Below, piece after piece: positions 7,668-14,934 of a stretch of DNA of 20,058 nucleotides. Within the stretch, counting starts at the first letter, position 1. Each line of letters begins with the position of its first letter. Under the pieces are notes generated by a model. The model was not told the DNA's origin, did no database searches, and saw only the letters and a list, made by a program, of their open reading frames with translations. Source of the DNA: Gammaproteobacteria bacterium (GTDB lineage Bacteria; Pseudomonadota; Gammaproteobacteria; PS1; Pseudothioglobaceae); NCBI GenBank assembly GCA_028599035.1, contig JAQRMT010000014.1:1-20058 (forward strand), in the 5' to 3' direction. The translations under genes and the position numbers were made by a program.

Positions 7668-7677
7668 GATTTTCTCC

Positions 7678-8283
7678 TTATGACGACTGAGGGTCAATGC
7701 CAATTCGAATTAACGAATTAGATACAAAATGATAAGGCGGAACCACCAAGTTAGTTGGTGCTGGAGCCCCTGCGTAAACACGACCTGCTAAGTCAAACTT
7801 AGAGCCATGGCATGGGCAGTAGAATCCGCCTTTCCAAGAATCGCCACCTAAATCAGCTGCACCTAACTCTGGACGATAAGTGGGCGAGCAGCCTAAGTGC
7901 GTGCAAACGCCCACAATAACAGCCACTTCCGCTTTAATGGAACGATAGTTTTCAGTAATGTAAGTCGGTTGATTTGATTTTGAATTGCCTGTGCTGTGAG
8001 GGTCGGACAAATCACTGTCCAGTGTTTCTAGATTGGCGAGTGTTTGTGCATCACGCCTAAAAATCCAAACTGGTTTTTTGCGCCATAGCACACGAACCAA
8101 TTGCCCAGGATCTAATTTAGCGATGTCAACATCGACGGGTGCGCCGGCAGCTTTTGCCCTTGCCGAAGGCATCCATGATGATAAAAATGGCACCAATACA
8201 AAACCAACGCCAACTGCGCCAACCACGCTTGTAGCGTTGGTGAGAAAGCGTCTCTTTTTGAGGTCTATTACTTGTTCTGACAT
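7678..8283 (-). CDS. petA: Rieske iron-sulfur subunit of the bc1 complex
   Basis: Carries the [2Fe-2S] cluster that takes the first electron from ubiquinol at the Qo site. The 201-aa protein has a twin-arginine export motif (KKRRFLTNA, residues 9-17) and an uncleaved membrane anchor at about 18-37. The cluster boxes are C127-T-H129-L-G-C132 and C156-P-C158-H159-G-S. Ligands are C127, H129, C156 and H159; C132 and C158 form the stabilising disulfide. It is the first gene of petABC; petB starts 10 nt after its stop. A perfect TATAAT lies about 47 nt upstream of the start. Confidence 0.97.
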   Translation of the reverse strand: MSEQVIDLKKRRFLTNATSVVGAVGVGFVLVPFLSSWMPSARAKAAGAPVDVDIAKLDPGQLVRVLWRKKPVWIFRRDAQTLANLETLDSDLSDPHSTGNSKSNQPTYITENYRSIKAEVAVIVGVCTHLGCSPTYRPELGAADLGGDSWKGGFYCPCHGSKFDLAGRVYAGAPAPTNLVVPPYHFVSNSLIRIGIDPQSS

Positions 8284-8329
8284 AAAATTACATCCCTTAT
8301 TACGAATTACAATGAATAAAAACCCGATA

Positions 8330-8335
8330 ATTATA
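8330..8335 (-). promoter_or_regulatory. Candidate -10 box of the petABC operon
   Basis: TATAAT on the minus strand, 46 nt before the petA ATG and within the 76-nt gap after dciA. This would give a leader of roughly 40 nt. The -35 is weak (TTATTA-like at 18 nt). The gap is too AT-rich to be sure. Confidence 0.4.
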
Positions 8336-8359
8336 ATGTATATTAGCGTTATGTAATAA

Positions 8360-8659
8360 TTAATTCTTTAAATTGACCTTAATAATTACTTTTTCGATGT
8401 GCCTAAGTGATTCTATTTGCCTTAGTGCGTTTAACAAAATGGTGTTTTGTTTTTGCGCACGAAAAGCCAACGCTTGATTGTGAGTAATAAAGGTGGCAAC
8501 ATCGTCATTAACGACACATAACGACAACGATTTAAATTGCTCTGGTAAGTATTTTGACAATTCTTCATTGAGGTGATTCAAGGCTCTAGCCTGTGTAAAA
8601 AGCTGCCCCAATGCGCCTTTTGGGGTAAAATTTGACAAGTTTTTTATTTCTTTAGGCAC
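8360..8659 (-). CDS. dciA: DciA-like (DUF721) replicative helicase loader, short form
   Basis: DciA proteins load or operate the DnaB replicative helicase in bacteria lacking DnaC-type loaders. The 99-aa product has the DUF721 pattern: LGQLFTQARALNHLNEELSKYLP, then alternating strands (LSLCVVNDDVATFIT), the AFRAQKQNTILLNALRQ helix, and a final basic strand VEKVIIKV-like. It is essentially the KH-like domain alone; many DciA proteins carry a longer tail. The start is GTG (8657-8659): upstream codons in frame run to a TGA with no ATG, and the N-terminus fits the family. Head-to-head placement with secA supports the call, because dciA is a common secA neighbour in gammaproteobacteria. Confidence 0.85.
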   Translation of the reverse strand: MPKEIKNLSNFTPKGALGQLFTQARALNHLNEELSKYLPEQFKSLSLCVVNDDVATFITHNQALAFRAQKQNTILLNALRQIESLRHIEKVIIKVNLKN

Positions 8660-8746
8660 GGTGTTTAAAATTGTAAAGAGCGATACACATCATAACATCT
8701 ATGAGAAAATAGAACCATTTTTTAAAACCCTATTTTAATAAACTTA
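8660..8746. promoter_or_regulatory. Divergent dciA/secA intergenic region
   Basis: 87 nt between two divergent starts must hold promoters for both. On the minus strand TATGAT (8689-8694) could be a dciA -10 box. On the plus strand TTGTAA (8671-8676) and TAACAT (8693-8698), 16 nt apart, form a weak secA promoter candidate. No SecM-like leader peptide is seen before secA. Confidence 0.35.
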
Positions 8747-11422
8747 ATGAGTATTATAAATAAAATTGTCGCCAAAATTGTCGGCTCTCGCAACGATAGA
8801 CTGGTAAAAAAACTGGGCAAGGTGGTCGAGAAAATTAACGCATTTGAGCCTGAATTACAAGCTTTAGATGACAAGGCGCTGAGTGCCAAAACACAGGAAT
8901 TTAAGCAAAAACTTGAAAACCAAGCGACGCTTGACTCTTTATTGCCAGAGGTGTTTGCTGTGATACGAGAGACCAGCGTTAGAGTTTTAGGACTTAGACA
9001 TCACGATGTGCAAATGATAGGCGGCATGGTACTGCATGAGGGTAATATCGCAGAGATGGGCACAGGAGAGGGCAAAACTCTGGTGGCAACATTACCCGCT
9101 TATTTAAACGCATTAACAGGAAAAGGTGTGCATATCGTTACTGTCAATGATTATTTGGCGGCGCGTGATGCTCAGTGGATGGGCAAGGTGTTTGAGTTTT
9201 TGGGTCTGGATATTGGCATTGTTACTTCAGATATGCCACCAGAAAATAAAAAAGATGCCTACGATTGTGACATTGTTTATGCGACTAATAACGAGCTGGG
9301 CTTTGATTATTTAAGAGATAATATGGCGTTTACCGCTGAGCAAAAAACGCAGCGCGAGCTTAATTTTGCCATTATTGATGAAGTGGACTCCATCTTGATT
9401 GATGAAGCAAGAACGCCACTTATTATTTCTGGGCCGGCGGATGATTATGCTAATATTTATCAGGCAATTAATCGGATGATTCCAAATTTCTCCCAACAGA
9501 CTGAGAGTGGAGAGGGCAAAGAAGTTGTGGTTGAGGTCGCAGGCGACTACACTGTCGATGAAAAACATAAACAAGTGTTTTTGACCGACGATGGCCATGC
9601 CAAGGCAGAGAATTTGTTGATTGATGCTGAGGCTCTATCAGCAGGCGACAGCTTGTATGATGCCAGCAATATTTTATTAATGCAGCATATTAATTCGGCG
9701 CTTCGTGCGCATGTGTTGTTCCACAGGGACGATCATTATATTATTGATGGCGATGAAGTGGTGATTGTGGATGAATTTACGGGCAGAACTATGCCAGGTC
9801 GCCGTTGGTCTGAAGGACTGCACCAGGCGATTGAAGCCAAAGAAGGCGTGAGCATCAAAAAGGAAAATCAGACGCTGGCATCCATTACTTTTCAAAATTA
9901 TTTTAGGATTTATAACAAACTCTCAGGCATGACTGGTACGGCAGACACCGAGGCAGTTGAGTTTCAAGCGATTTATAATTTAGAAACTGTGGTTGTGCCG
10001 CCGAACAAATCCTCAACACGAAAGGATATGTCCGACCAAATTTATCTCACCTTGGATGAAAAATTAGAAGCAATTGCTAAAGATGTAGAAAATTGTCAAA
10101 AGACAGGACAGCCTGTTTTAGTGGGCACTAGCAGCATTGAAAACTCTGAGGCAATTTCAGAATTGCTCACTAACAAGAAAATCAAGCACGAAGTTTTAAA
10201 CGCCAAGCAACACGAAAGAGAGGCGATTATTATTGCCAATGCGGGTGCAATTGGTGCGGTTACAATTGCTACTAATATGGCGGGACGAGGCACAGACATC
10301 GTGCTGGGTGGCAAACTAGACGAAAGCGCAACAGAGCAGCAAAAACAGGATTGGCAGGCGCACCACGATGCGGTGATTAAAGCAGGCGGATTGCACATTG
10401 TTGGCACTGAGCGCAATGAGTCTCGTCGTGTGGACAATCAGTTGCGTGGGCGTTCTGGCCGTCAGGGTGATGTGGGTTCAACGCGTTTTTACCTGTCCTT
10501 GAAGGACAACTTAATGCGTATTTTTGCCAGCGAGAAAATGGCGACAATGATGCAACGACTGGGCATGGAAAAAGGCGAGGCGATTGAGCACAAAATGGTC
10601 AATCGTGCGATTGAAAATGCACAGAAAAAAGTCGAAGGCATGAACTATGATGCACGCAAAAACCTGTTGGAATATGACGATGTGTCGAATGACCAGCGTA
10701 AAGTGATTTATAGACTGCGTGATGAGTTAATGAGTGTGAATGATGTGCAAGATAGGTTTATCACTATTCGAGAAGAGGTGATTGGTGATTTGTCTGGTGA
10801 TTATATTTCAGCCGCACAGACCGAAGAAGACTGGGATGTGGAGGGCTTATGCAATGCGCTAAAATCAGATTATGCGGCAGATTTTCCTCTACAAGAATGG
10901 CTAGATGAAGGTGTGGATATTGATGAATTGGAGTCAAGAATTGTTCAAGGCTTGGGGCAGATTTGTGATTATAAAGAAGACATTGTCGGTAGTGAACAGA
11001 TGCGTAGCTTTGAAAAAGCAGTGATGTTGCAAACCCTAGATCATTTTTGGAAAGAACACCTAGCCGCTATGGATTATTTACGCCAAAGTGTTAATTTGCG
11101 TGGCTATGCACAAAAAAACCCAGCCCAAGAATATAAACGCGAATCTTTTGCGATGTTTGAGACCTTACTAAATACGATAAATGTGGAAGTTGTCAAAGCG
11201 CTTTCAAGCGTGGCAATTAACGAACACACCAGTGCTAATGATGTGGAACAACAAAACAATGAAGGTGCATCAGCACAGCACGAAGAAGTCATAATGGCAG
11301 AAAATACAGCCAATGAAGTGGCAGATAATTCACAAACCTATCAGCGTAGCGGTGAAAAAATAGGGCGCAATGACCCGTGCCCTTGTGGTTCAGGTAAAAA
11401 ATATAAAAACTGCCATGGCTAA
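8747..11422 (+). CDS. secA: Preprotein translocase ATPase SecA
   Basis: Cytosolic motor that pushes unfolded precursors through SecYEG. The 891-aa protein is full length. It has Walker A MGTGEGKT (104-111), the DEAD-like Walker B box DEVDSILIDEAR from residue 211, the preprotein cross-linking domain, and GTSSIENSE and TNMAGRGTDIVLGG in NBD2. GRSGRQGD is the arginine-finger motif. A long helical scaffold follows (NLLEYDDVSNDQRKVIY and FWKEHLAAMDYLRQSV). The C-terminal zinc-binding SEC-C motif is C878-P-C880 with C889-H890, the SecB/lipid-binding tail, after a low-complexity linker. Its stop codon overlaps the anmK start by 8 nt (ATGGCTAA). Confidence 0.99.
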   Translation: MSIINKIVAKIVGSRNDRLVKKLGKVVEKINAFEPELQALDDKALSAKTQEFKQKLENQATLDSLLPEVFAVIRETSVRVLGLRHHDVQMIGGMVLHEGNIAEMGTGEGKTLVATLPAYLNALTGKGVHIVTVNDYLAARDAQWMGKVFEFLGLDIGIVTSDMPPENKKDAYDCDIVYATNNELGFDYLRDNMAFTAEQKTQRELNFAIIDEVDSILIDEARTPLIISGPADDYANIYQAINRMIPNFSQQTESGEGKEVVVEVAGDYTVDEKHKQVFLTDDGHAKAENLLIDAEALSAGDSLYDASNILLMQHINSALRAHVLFHRDDHYIIDGDEVVIVDEFTGRTMPGRRWSEGLHQAIEAKEGVSIKKENQTLASITFQNYFRIYNKLSGMTGTADTEAVEFQAIYNLETVVVPPNKSSTRKDMSDQIYLTLDEKLEAIAKDVENCQKTGQPVLVGTSSIENSEAISELLTNKKIKHEVLNAKQHEREAIIIANAGAIGAVTIATNMAGRGTDIVLGGKLDESATEQQKQDWQAHHDAVIKAGGLHIVGTERNESRRVDNQLRGRSGRQGDVGSTRFYLSLKDNLMRIFASEKMATMMQRLGMEKGEAIEHKMVNRAIENAQKKVEGMNYDARKNLLEYDDVSNDQRKVIYRLRDELMSVNDVQDRFITIREEVIGDLSGDYISAAQTEEDWDVEGLCNALKSDYAADFPLQEWLDEGVDIDELESRIVQGLGQICDYKEDIVGSEQMRSFEKAVMLQTLDHFWKEHLAAMDYLRQSVNLRGYAQKNPAQEYKRESFAMFETLLNTINVEVVKALSSVAINEHTSANDVEQQNNEGASAQHEEVIMAENTANEVADNSQTYQRSGEKIGRNDPCPCGSGKKYKNCHG

Positions 11423-12476
11423 TTATTATATCGGGCTAATGTCGGGCACTAGTATGGATGGTGTGGATGGCGTTGTGCTTGATGAAGGCTGTCAAAAAAT
11501 CATTACCTCGATTTATGTGCCATATCCTACCCCATTAAAAACACGCTTACAACAACTTAGTCAAAGCGGAAAAAGTACTTTAGAACATCTGGCACAAGTA
11601 GATATTGAAGTGGCACAACTGTTCTCCAAAACTGCCAATCAATTAATTAAGCAAGCAGAACTTAGTAAAAAAGATATTTGTGCAATCGGCTCACACGGTC
11701 AAACCATTTATCATCAAGGCGGTGTGTATTCTATGCAAATCGGACATGGCGCACTCATCGCTGAACAAGCTGGTGTTGCCACGGTGGCTGATTTTCGATT
11801 GCAGGATGTGGCAGCTGGCGGGCAAGGCGCACCACTCACACCACTTTATCACCAACACATACTTGGCGAGAAAGAGGGTGTGATTATTAATTTAGGCGGC
11901 ATTGCCAATATCACGATTGTTAAAAACAATAAAGTATCTGGGTTTGATACAGGGCCTGCTAACACACTGTTAGACGCTTGGATTAAACAGGAAAAAAACC
12001 TTGATTATGACAAGTGCGGTGTGTGGGCGCAATCAGGTGTTATTAGTGAAACACTGCTAAATATTTTACTGGAAGACGCTTATTTTCAAGCGCCAGCACC
12101 TAAAAGCACTGGGCCAGAGTATTTTAATTTAGGTTGGTTAGGGCAGCGATTACCTGCCGATTATCAAGCGCAAGATATTGCACGCACTTTGCTAGAATTA
12201 AGCGCTGTGAGTATCAGCCAACACATCCCAGCAGGTGTGAGCGTCTATTTGTGTGGCGGTGGCGTGCATAATTTACTGTTAGTTGAGCGCCTAAAAACAC
12301 TAAACCCCCAAAACACGATAACCACCACCAGTGATTTAGGCATAGATCCTGATTTTGTTGAGGCTGCCGCCTTTGCCTTTTTTGCCAGTCAAACCTTGCA
12401 AGATAAGCCCTCAAATTTACCCTTAGTCACTGGCGCTTGCGGTGCGCGTATTTTAGGCGCAATTTATAAAAGATGA
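11415..12476 (+). CDS. anmK: Anhydro-N-acetylmuramic acid kinase
   Basis: Phosphorylates and hydrolyses 1,6-anhydro-MurNAc to MurNAc-6-phosphate in peptidoglycan recycling. The 353-aa protein starts YYIGLMSGTSMDGVDGV, the family ATP-binding signature. It continues with IGSHGQTIYHQ, ADFRLQDVAAGGQGAPLTP (containing the catalytic Asp), INLGGIANIT, GFDTGPANTLLDAW, CGGGVHN and TGACGARILGAIY. I chose ATG 11415 because homologues begin here; an open extension to 11370 lies wholly inside secA. The 8-nt overlap ATGGCTAA with secA suggests translational coupling, since no Shine-Dalgarno is apparent. A perfect 13-bp inverted repeat follows 35 nt past its stop. Confidence 0.96.
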   Translation: MANYYIGLMSGTSMDGVDGVVLDEGCQKIITSIYVPYPTPLKTRLQQLSQSGKSTLEHLAQVDIEVAQLFSKTANQLIKQAELSKKDICAIGSHGQTIYHQGGVYSMQIGHGALIAEQAGVATVADFRLQDVAAGGQGAPLTPLYHQHILGEKEGVIINLGGIANITIVKNNKVSGFDTGPANTLLDAWIKQEKNLDYDKCGVWAQSGVISETLLNILLEDAYFQAPAPKSTGPEYFNLGWLGQRLPADYQAQDIARTLLELSAVSISQHIPAGVSVYLCGGGVHNLLLVERLKTLNPQNTITTTSDLGIDPDFVEAAAFAFFASQTLQDKPSNLPLVTGACGARILGAIYKR

Positions 12477-12511
12477 GCTTTGTAAGGCGACACGACAAGG
12501 AAAAAACTGTT

Positions 12512-12543
12512 AACTGTTCAAAAAACACGATTTTTGAACAGTT
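12512..12543. repeat. Perfect 13-bp inverted repeat between anmK and the Fic gene
   Basis: AACTGTTCAAAAA (12512-12524) and TTTTTGAACAGTT (12531-12543) are exact reverse complements around a 6-nt spacer. There is no T-run after the right arm on the plus strand, so it is a poor terminator. Its place just before a possible TAGAAT -10 box (12550-12555) suits an operator. The right-arm core TTTTTGAACA recurs after the Fic gene at 13692-13700. Confidence 0.75.
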
Positions 12544-12585
12544 TGATGTTAGAATGAGAGCTTTGAGTATTAACGGGCTAATAAG

Positions 12586-13671
12586 TTGATTGCCAATATT
12601 TTAAAAAACAATAATTTTGAAACAGTTGAAATCCTTAAGGCATTAGCGACGGCACATCGGCATTTGGGCGAACTTAAGGGGCTATGTCAAAGTATGCCTA
12701 ACCCCACTATTTTGATTGATAGCCTATCTTTGCAAGAGGCACAAGACAGTTCTGAAATTGAAAATATAATCACCACACAAGATGAAATCTACAAACATAG
12801 ATTGCAACCTAACCCAACCAATTTAGCGGCTAAAGAAGTTGAAAATTATATTAAATCGTTGCATTTTTTCCAAGAGAAACTGGGTAAAAACAATCTAATT
12901 ACAGTCCGAAATATTGTTCATGCGCAACAAATTATTAAAGGCAATGATGCGGGAATCAGGACGCAAACAGGTACAGTTTTGAAGAGTGAAAGCACTCAAG
13001 AAACGATTTATACTCCGCCAGAGCCAAGACAATTGCCAGAATTATTACACGACTTAGAGCAATTTATCAATATAGATGAGGGGCTGGATCCGTTAATTAA
13101 AATGGCCATTATTCATCACCAGTTTGAAAGCATTCATCTGTTTTATGACGGCAATGGGCGAGTTGGACGGATTATTAATATTATTTATTTGATGCAACAA
13201 GGGTTGTTAGATATGCCAGTTTTATATTTAAGTCGTTATATTAATCACAATAAGGACGATTATTACCGGCTATTGCAAAGCGTTCGTAATGACAGCACTT
13301 GGCAAGAATGGGTAGTTTTTATGCTTAAAGCAGTGGCAAAAACGGCTGAAAATGCCCTGGCGTTAATTAACGCTATCAAAATTTTACAACAAGAATACAA
13401 ACAGGCTATTCGTCACAACTTGCCTAAAATTTATTCGCAAGAGCTTATTAATAGCGTATTTAAACATCCTTACACTAAAATTGCTTTTTTACAAAGAGAC
13501 TTGACTGTGTCAAGAGTAACTGCAAGTCGTTATTTGGAACAATTAACAGAAAATGGCTTTCTAGAGAAGTATAAACTTGGGCGAGAGGTTTATTACTTAA
13601 ACAATAAGCTGGTTGATTTGCTGATGAATGTTAAAAATATGAAAGAACGAGCAGCTAATATTGGGCAATAA
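12586..13671 (+). CDS. Fic-family protein AMPylase with C-terminal winged helix
   Basis: Fic enzymes transfer AMP (sometimes other phosphate groups) to target proteins. The 361-aa product has the Fic N-terminal domain with the self-inhibitory motif S55-x-x-x-E59-N60 (SSEIEN), which marks the class with inhibition from an N-terminal helix. The Fic motif H184-L-F-Y-D-G-N-G-R-V-G-R keeps the catalytic His and the phosphate-binding GNGR, but has Leu where the consensus is Pro (HPFxxGNGR). The C-terminal third (LTVSRVTASRYLEQLTENGF, then EVYYLNN) is a winged-helix DNA-binding domain. The start is TTG: an in-frame TAA lies 15 nt upstream and the next ATG is at codon 38, inside the conserved domain. 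Fic genes of this architecture occur alone as here; the target is not predictable from sequence. Confidence 0.9.
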   Translation: MIANILKNNNFETVEILKALATAHRHLGELKGLCQSMPNPTILIDSLSLQEAQDSSEIENIITTQDEIYKHRLQPNPTNLAAKEVENYIKSLHFFQEKLGKNNLITVRNIVHAQQIIKGNDAGIRTQTGTVLKSESTQETIYTPPEPRQLPELLHDLEQFINIDEGLDPLIKMAIIHHQFESIHLFYDGNGRVGRIINIIYLMQQGLLDMPVLYLSRYINHNKDDYYRLLQSVRNDSTWQEWVVFMLKAVAKTAENALALINAIKILQQEYKQAIRHNLPKIYSQELINSVFKHPYTKIAFLQRDLTVSRVTASRYLEQLTENGFLEKYKLGREVYYLNNKLVDLLMNVKNMKERAANIGQ

Positions 13672-13672
13672 T

Positions 13673-13725
13673 ATGTAAAGAAAATGCCATTTTTTGAACA
13701 CTTTAAGAAAACATGTAAAGAAAAC
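13673..13725 (+). repeat. A-rich direct repeats between the Fic gene and pyrC
   Basis: ATGTAAAGAAAA occurs at 13673-13684 and again at 13713-13724, exactly 40 nt apart. A related TTAAGAAAAC lies between at 13703-13712. Each long copy is followed a few bases later by a T-run ending in GA. A 9-nt core, TTTTTGAAC, shared with the inverted repeat before the Fic gene, lies at 13692-13700. The patch fills the whole gap before pyrC, so it probably overlaps the pyrC promoter. Confidence 0.6.
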
Positions 13726-13745
13726 CTTAATTTTTGAGTATAAAT

Positions 13746-14801
13746 ATGAACAATAAAACCCTAACTTTAATCAAACCAGACGACTGGCATTTACATGTGC
13801 GCTCAGGGGCGGCGTTAAAATCAGTGATTGGCATGACAGCGGCACAAATGGGCAGAGCGATTATTATGCCTAACCTCAATCCACCCGTTACTAATGCCGC
13901 TCAAGCGAATGCTTATCGAGAGGAGATTTTATCCGCCCTGCCCAAAGACAGCACATTTACGCCGCTAATGGTTTTGTATTTGACGGACAACACTACGCCT
14001 AAAGACATTCAAGAGGCGATTGATAATAATGTTGTGGCAGCTAAGTTATATCCCGCTGGTGCAACCACCAATTCAGACAGTGGCGTGACTAATATTGCCA
14101 AACTTTATCCAACATTAGAAAATATGCAAAAACTGGGAATGCCGTTATTGGTACACGGCGAAGTAACACGAAACGAGGTAGATATTTTTGATCGTGAAGC
14201 GGTGTTTATTGACGAGGTGTTGAATCAAGTAGTGAGTGATTTTCCTGAATTAAAAATCGTATTTGAACATATTACCACTAAAAACGCAGTTGATTTTGTG
14301 TGTGAGAGCAGTAATAATATTGCAGCCACCATTACCCCACAACACCTTTTGAACAATCGTAATGATATGTTAGTGGGCGGCATCAAACCACATACTTATT
14401 GCCTGCCTGTACTCAAGCGCGCCGAACATCAAACGGCGCTGATTGATGCGGCAATCAGTGGCAATGCTAAATTTTTCTTAGGCACAGATTCTGCCCCCCA
14501 CGCCAAACACGACAAGGAATCGGCTTGTGGTTGTGCAGGTGTATTTTCTGCCTCCCACGCCATTGAACTATATGCACAAGCGTTTGATAAAGCAGGCGCA
14601 ATGGACAAACTAGAAGGCTTTGCCTCAAAATTTGGTGCAGATTTTTATCACCTGCCCCGTAATACACAAACCATTACACTTAAAAAGCAAGACTGGGCTG
14701 TGCCAGCAAGTTATCCCTTTTTAGACGGCAATATTGTGCCATTTATGACAACCAAAATACTTGGCTGGAAACTCGCCCACACACAGCATGGGAAAGAGTA
14801 A
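13746..14801 (+). CDS. pyrC: Dihydroorotase, type II (PyrC)
   Basis: Zinc amidohydrolase that cyclises carbamoyl-aspartate to dihydroorotate, the step before PyrD. The 351-aa protein has metal ligands H15 and H17 (DDWHLHVR), the carboxylated Lys in AAKLYPAGATTNSDSG, LLVHGEVT, FEHITT and the catalytic Asp in FLGTDSAPHAKH. ESACGCAG follows, as in E. coli PyrC, and the length is near its 348 aa. I prefer ATG 13746 over an in-frame TTG at 13734: a GAG lies 7 nt upstream and only three residues plus the TTG are lost. pyrD is also in the window but about 10 kb away and unlinked. Confidence 0.96.
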   Translation: MNNKTLTLIKPDDWHLHVRSGAALKSVIGMTAAQMGRAIIMPNLNPPVTNAAQANAYREEILSALPKDSTFTPLMVLYLTDNTTPKDIQEAIDNNVVAAKLYPAGATTNSDSGVTNIAKLYPTLENMQKLGMPLLVHGEVTRNEVDIFDREAVFIDEVLNQVVSDFPELKIVFEHITTKNAVDFVCESSNNIAATITPQHLLNNRNDMLVGGIKPHTYCLPVLKRAEHQTALIDAAISGNAKFFLGTDSAPHAKHDKESACGCAGVFSASHAIELYAQAFDKAGAMDKLEGFASKFGADFYHLPRNTQTITLKKQDWAVPASYPFLDGNIVPFMTTKILGWKLAHTQHGKE

Positions 14802-14877
14802 AAAGCCACACCAAAAGTAAAGCGTGGCGCGACACCACTCAAGCAAGTCATGGCGCCACTCAGGCTTCCTTTTGAAC
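14802..14877. other. Gap between pyrC and attC with an interrupted inverted repeat
   Basis: GTGGCGC (14824-14830) and GCGCCAC (14853-14859) are exact reverse complements with a 22-nt spacer. CACTCAAGC (14836-14844) is nearly repeated as CACTCAGGC (14857-14865). The segment is more GC-rich than either flank. It could be a pyrC terminator (only CCTTTT follows) or the remains of a neighbouring cassette, since it begins exactly at the attC core site. I cannot decide between these. Confidence 0.4.
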
Positions 14878-14934
14878 TGCTAACGCTTGAATTTAGGCGC
14901 CGCATTAGCGGTCGGCTGGAATGATTTGTTAGCA
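14878..14934 (-). other. Integron attC recombination site (59-base-element type)
   Basis: On the minus strand the site opens with TGCTAAC (14934-14928) and closes with GTTAGCA (14884-14878), which are exact reverse complements and fit the RYYYAAC/GTTRRRY core layout loosely at the outer bases. Between them lie AAATCATTCCAGCCGACCGC, the loop TAAT, GCGG, and then CGCCTAAATTCAAGC. This closely follows the attC sites of resistance cassettes such as aadA (TAACAATTC-TTCAAGCCGACGCCGC...CGGCTTAA-TCAAGCGTTAG), with the same imperfect stem arms and the AATTCAAGCGTTAG end. Orientation is set by that asymmetry and by the gene, whose TAA stop is inside TGCTAAC. Recombination would cut between G (14884) and TT. 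Confidence 0.88.

Noticed and set aside
6444..7703. Longer petB, trpA, fkpB, anmK and pyrD starts
   Set aside because: The extensions overlap upstream genes or promoters, add residues the families lack, and the shorter starts have better Shine-Dalgarno spacing (petB) or family numbering (trpA E49/D60).
12512..12543. Treating the anmK-fic palindrome as a rho-independent terminator
   Set aside because: Its A/T-rich lower stem lacks a following T-run on the plus strand, so I list it as an inverted repeat instead; a weak terminator role is not excluded.
14824..14859. Second attC site formed by GTGGCGC/GCGCCAC
   Set aside because: No RYYYAAC/GTTRRRY ends bracket it and the inner arms do not follow the attC layout.
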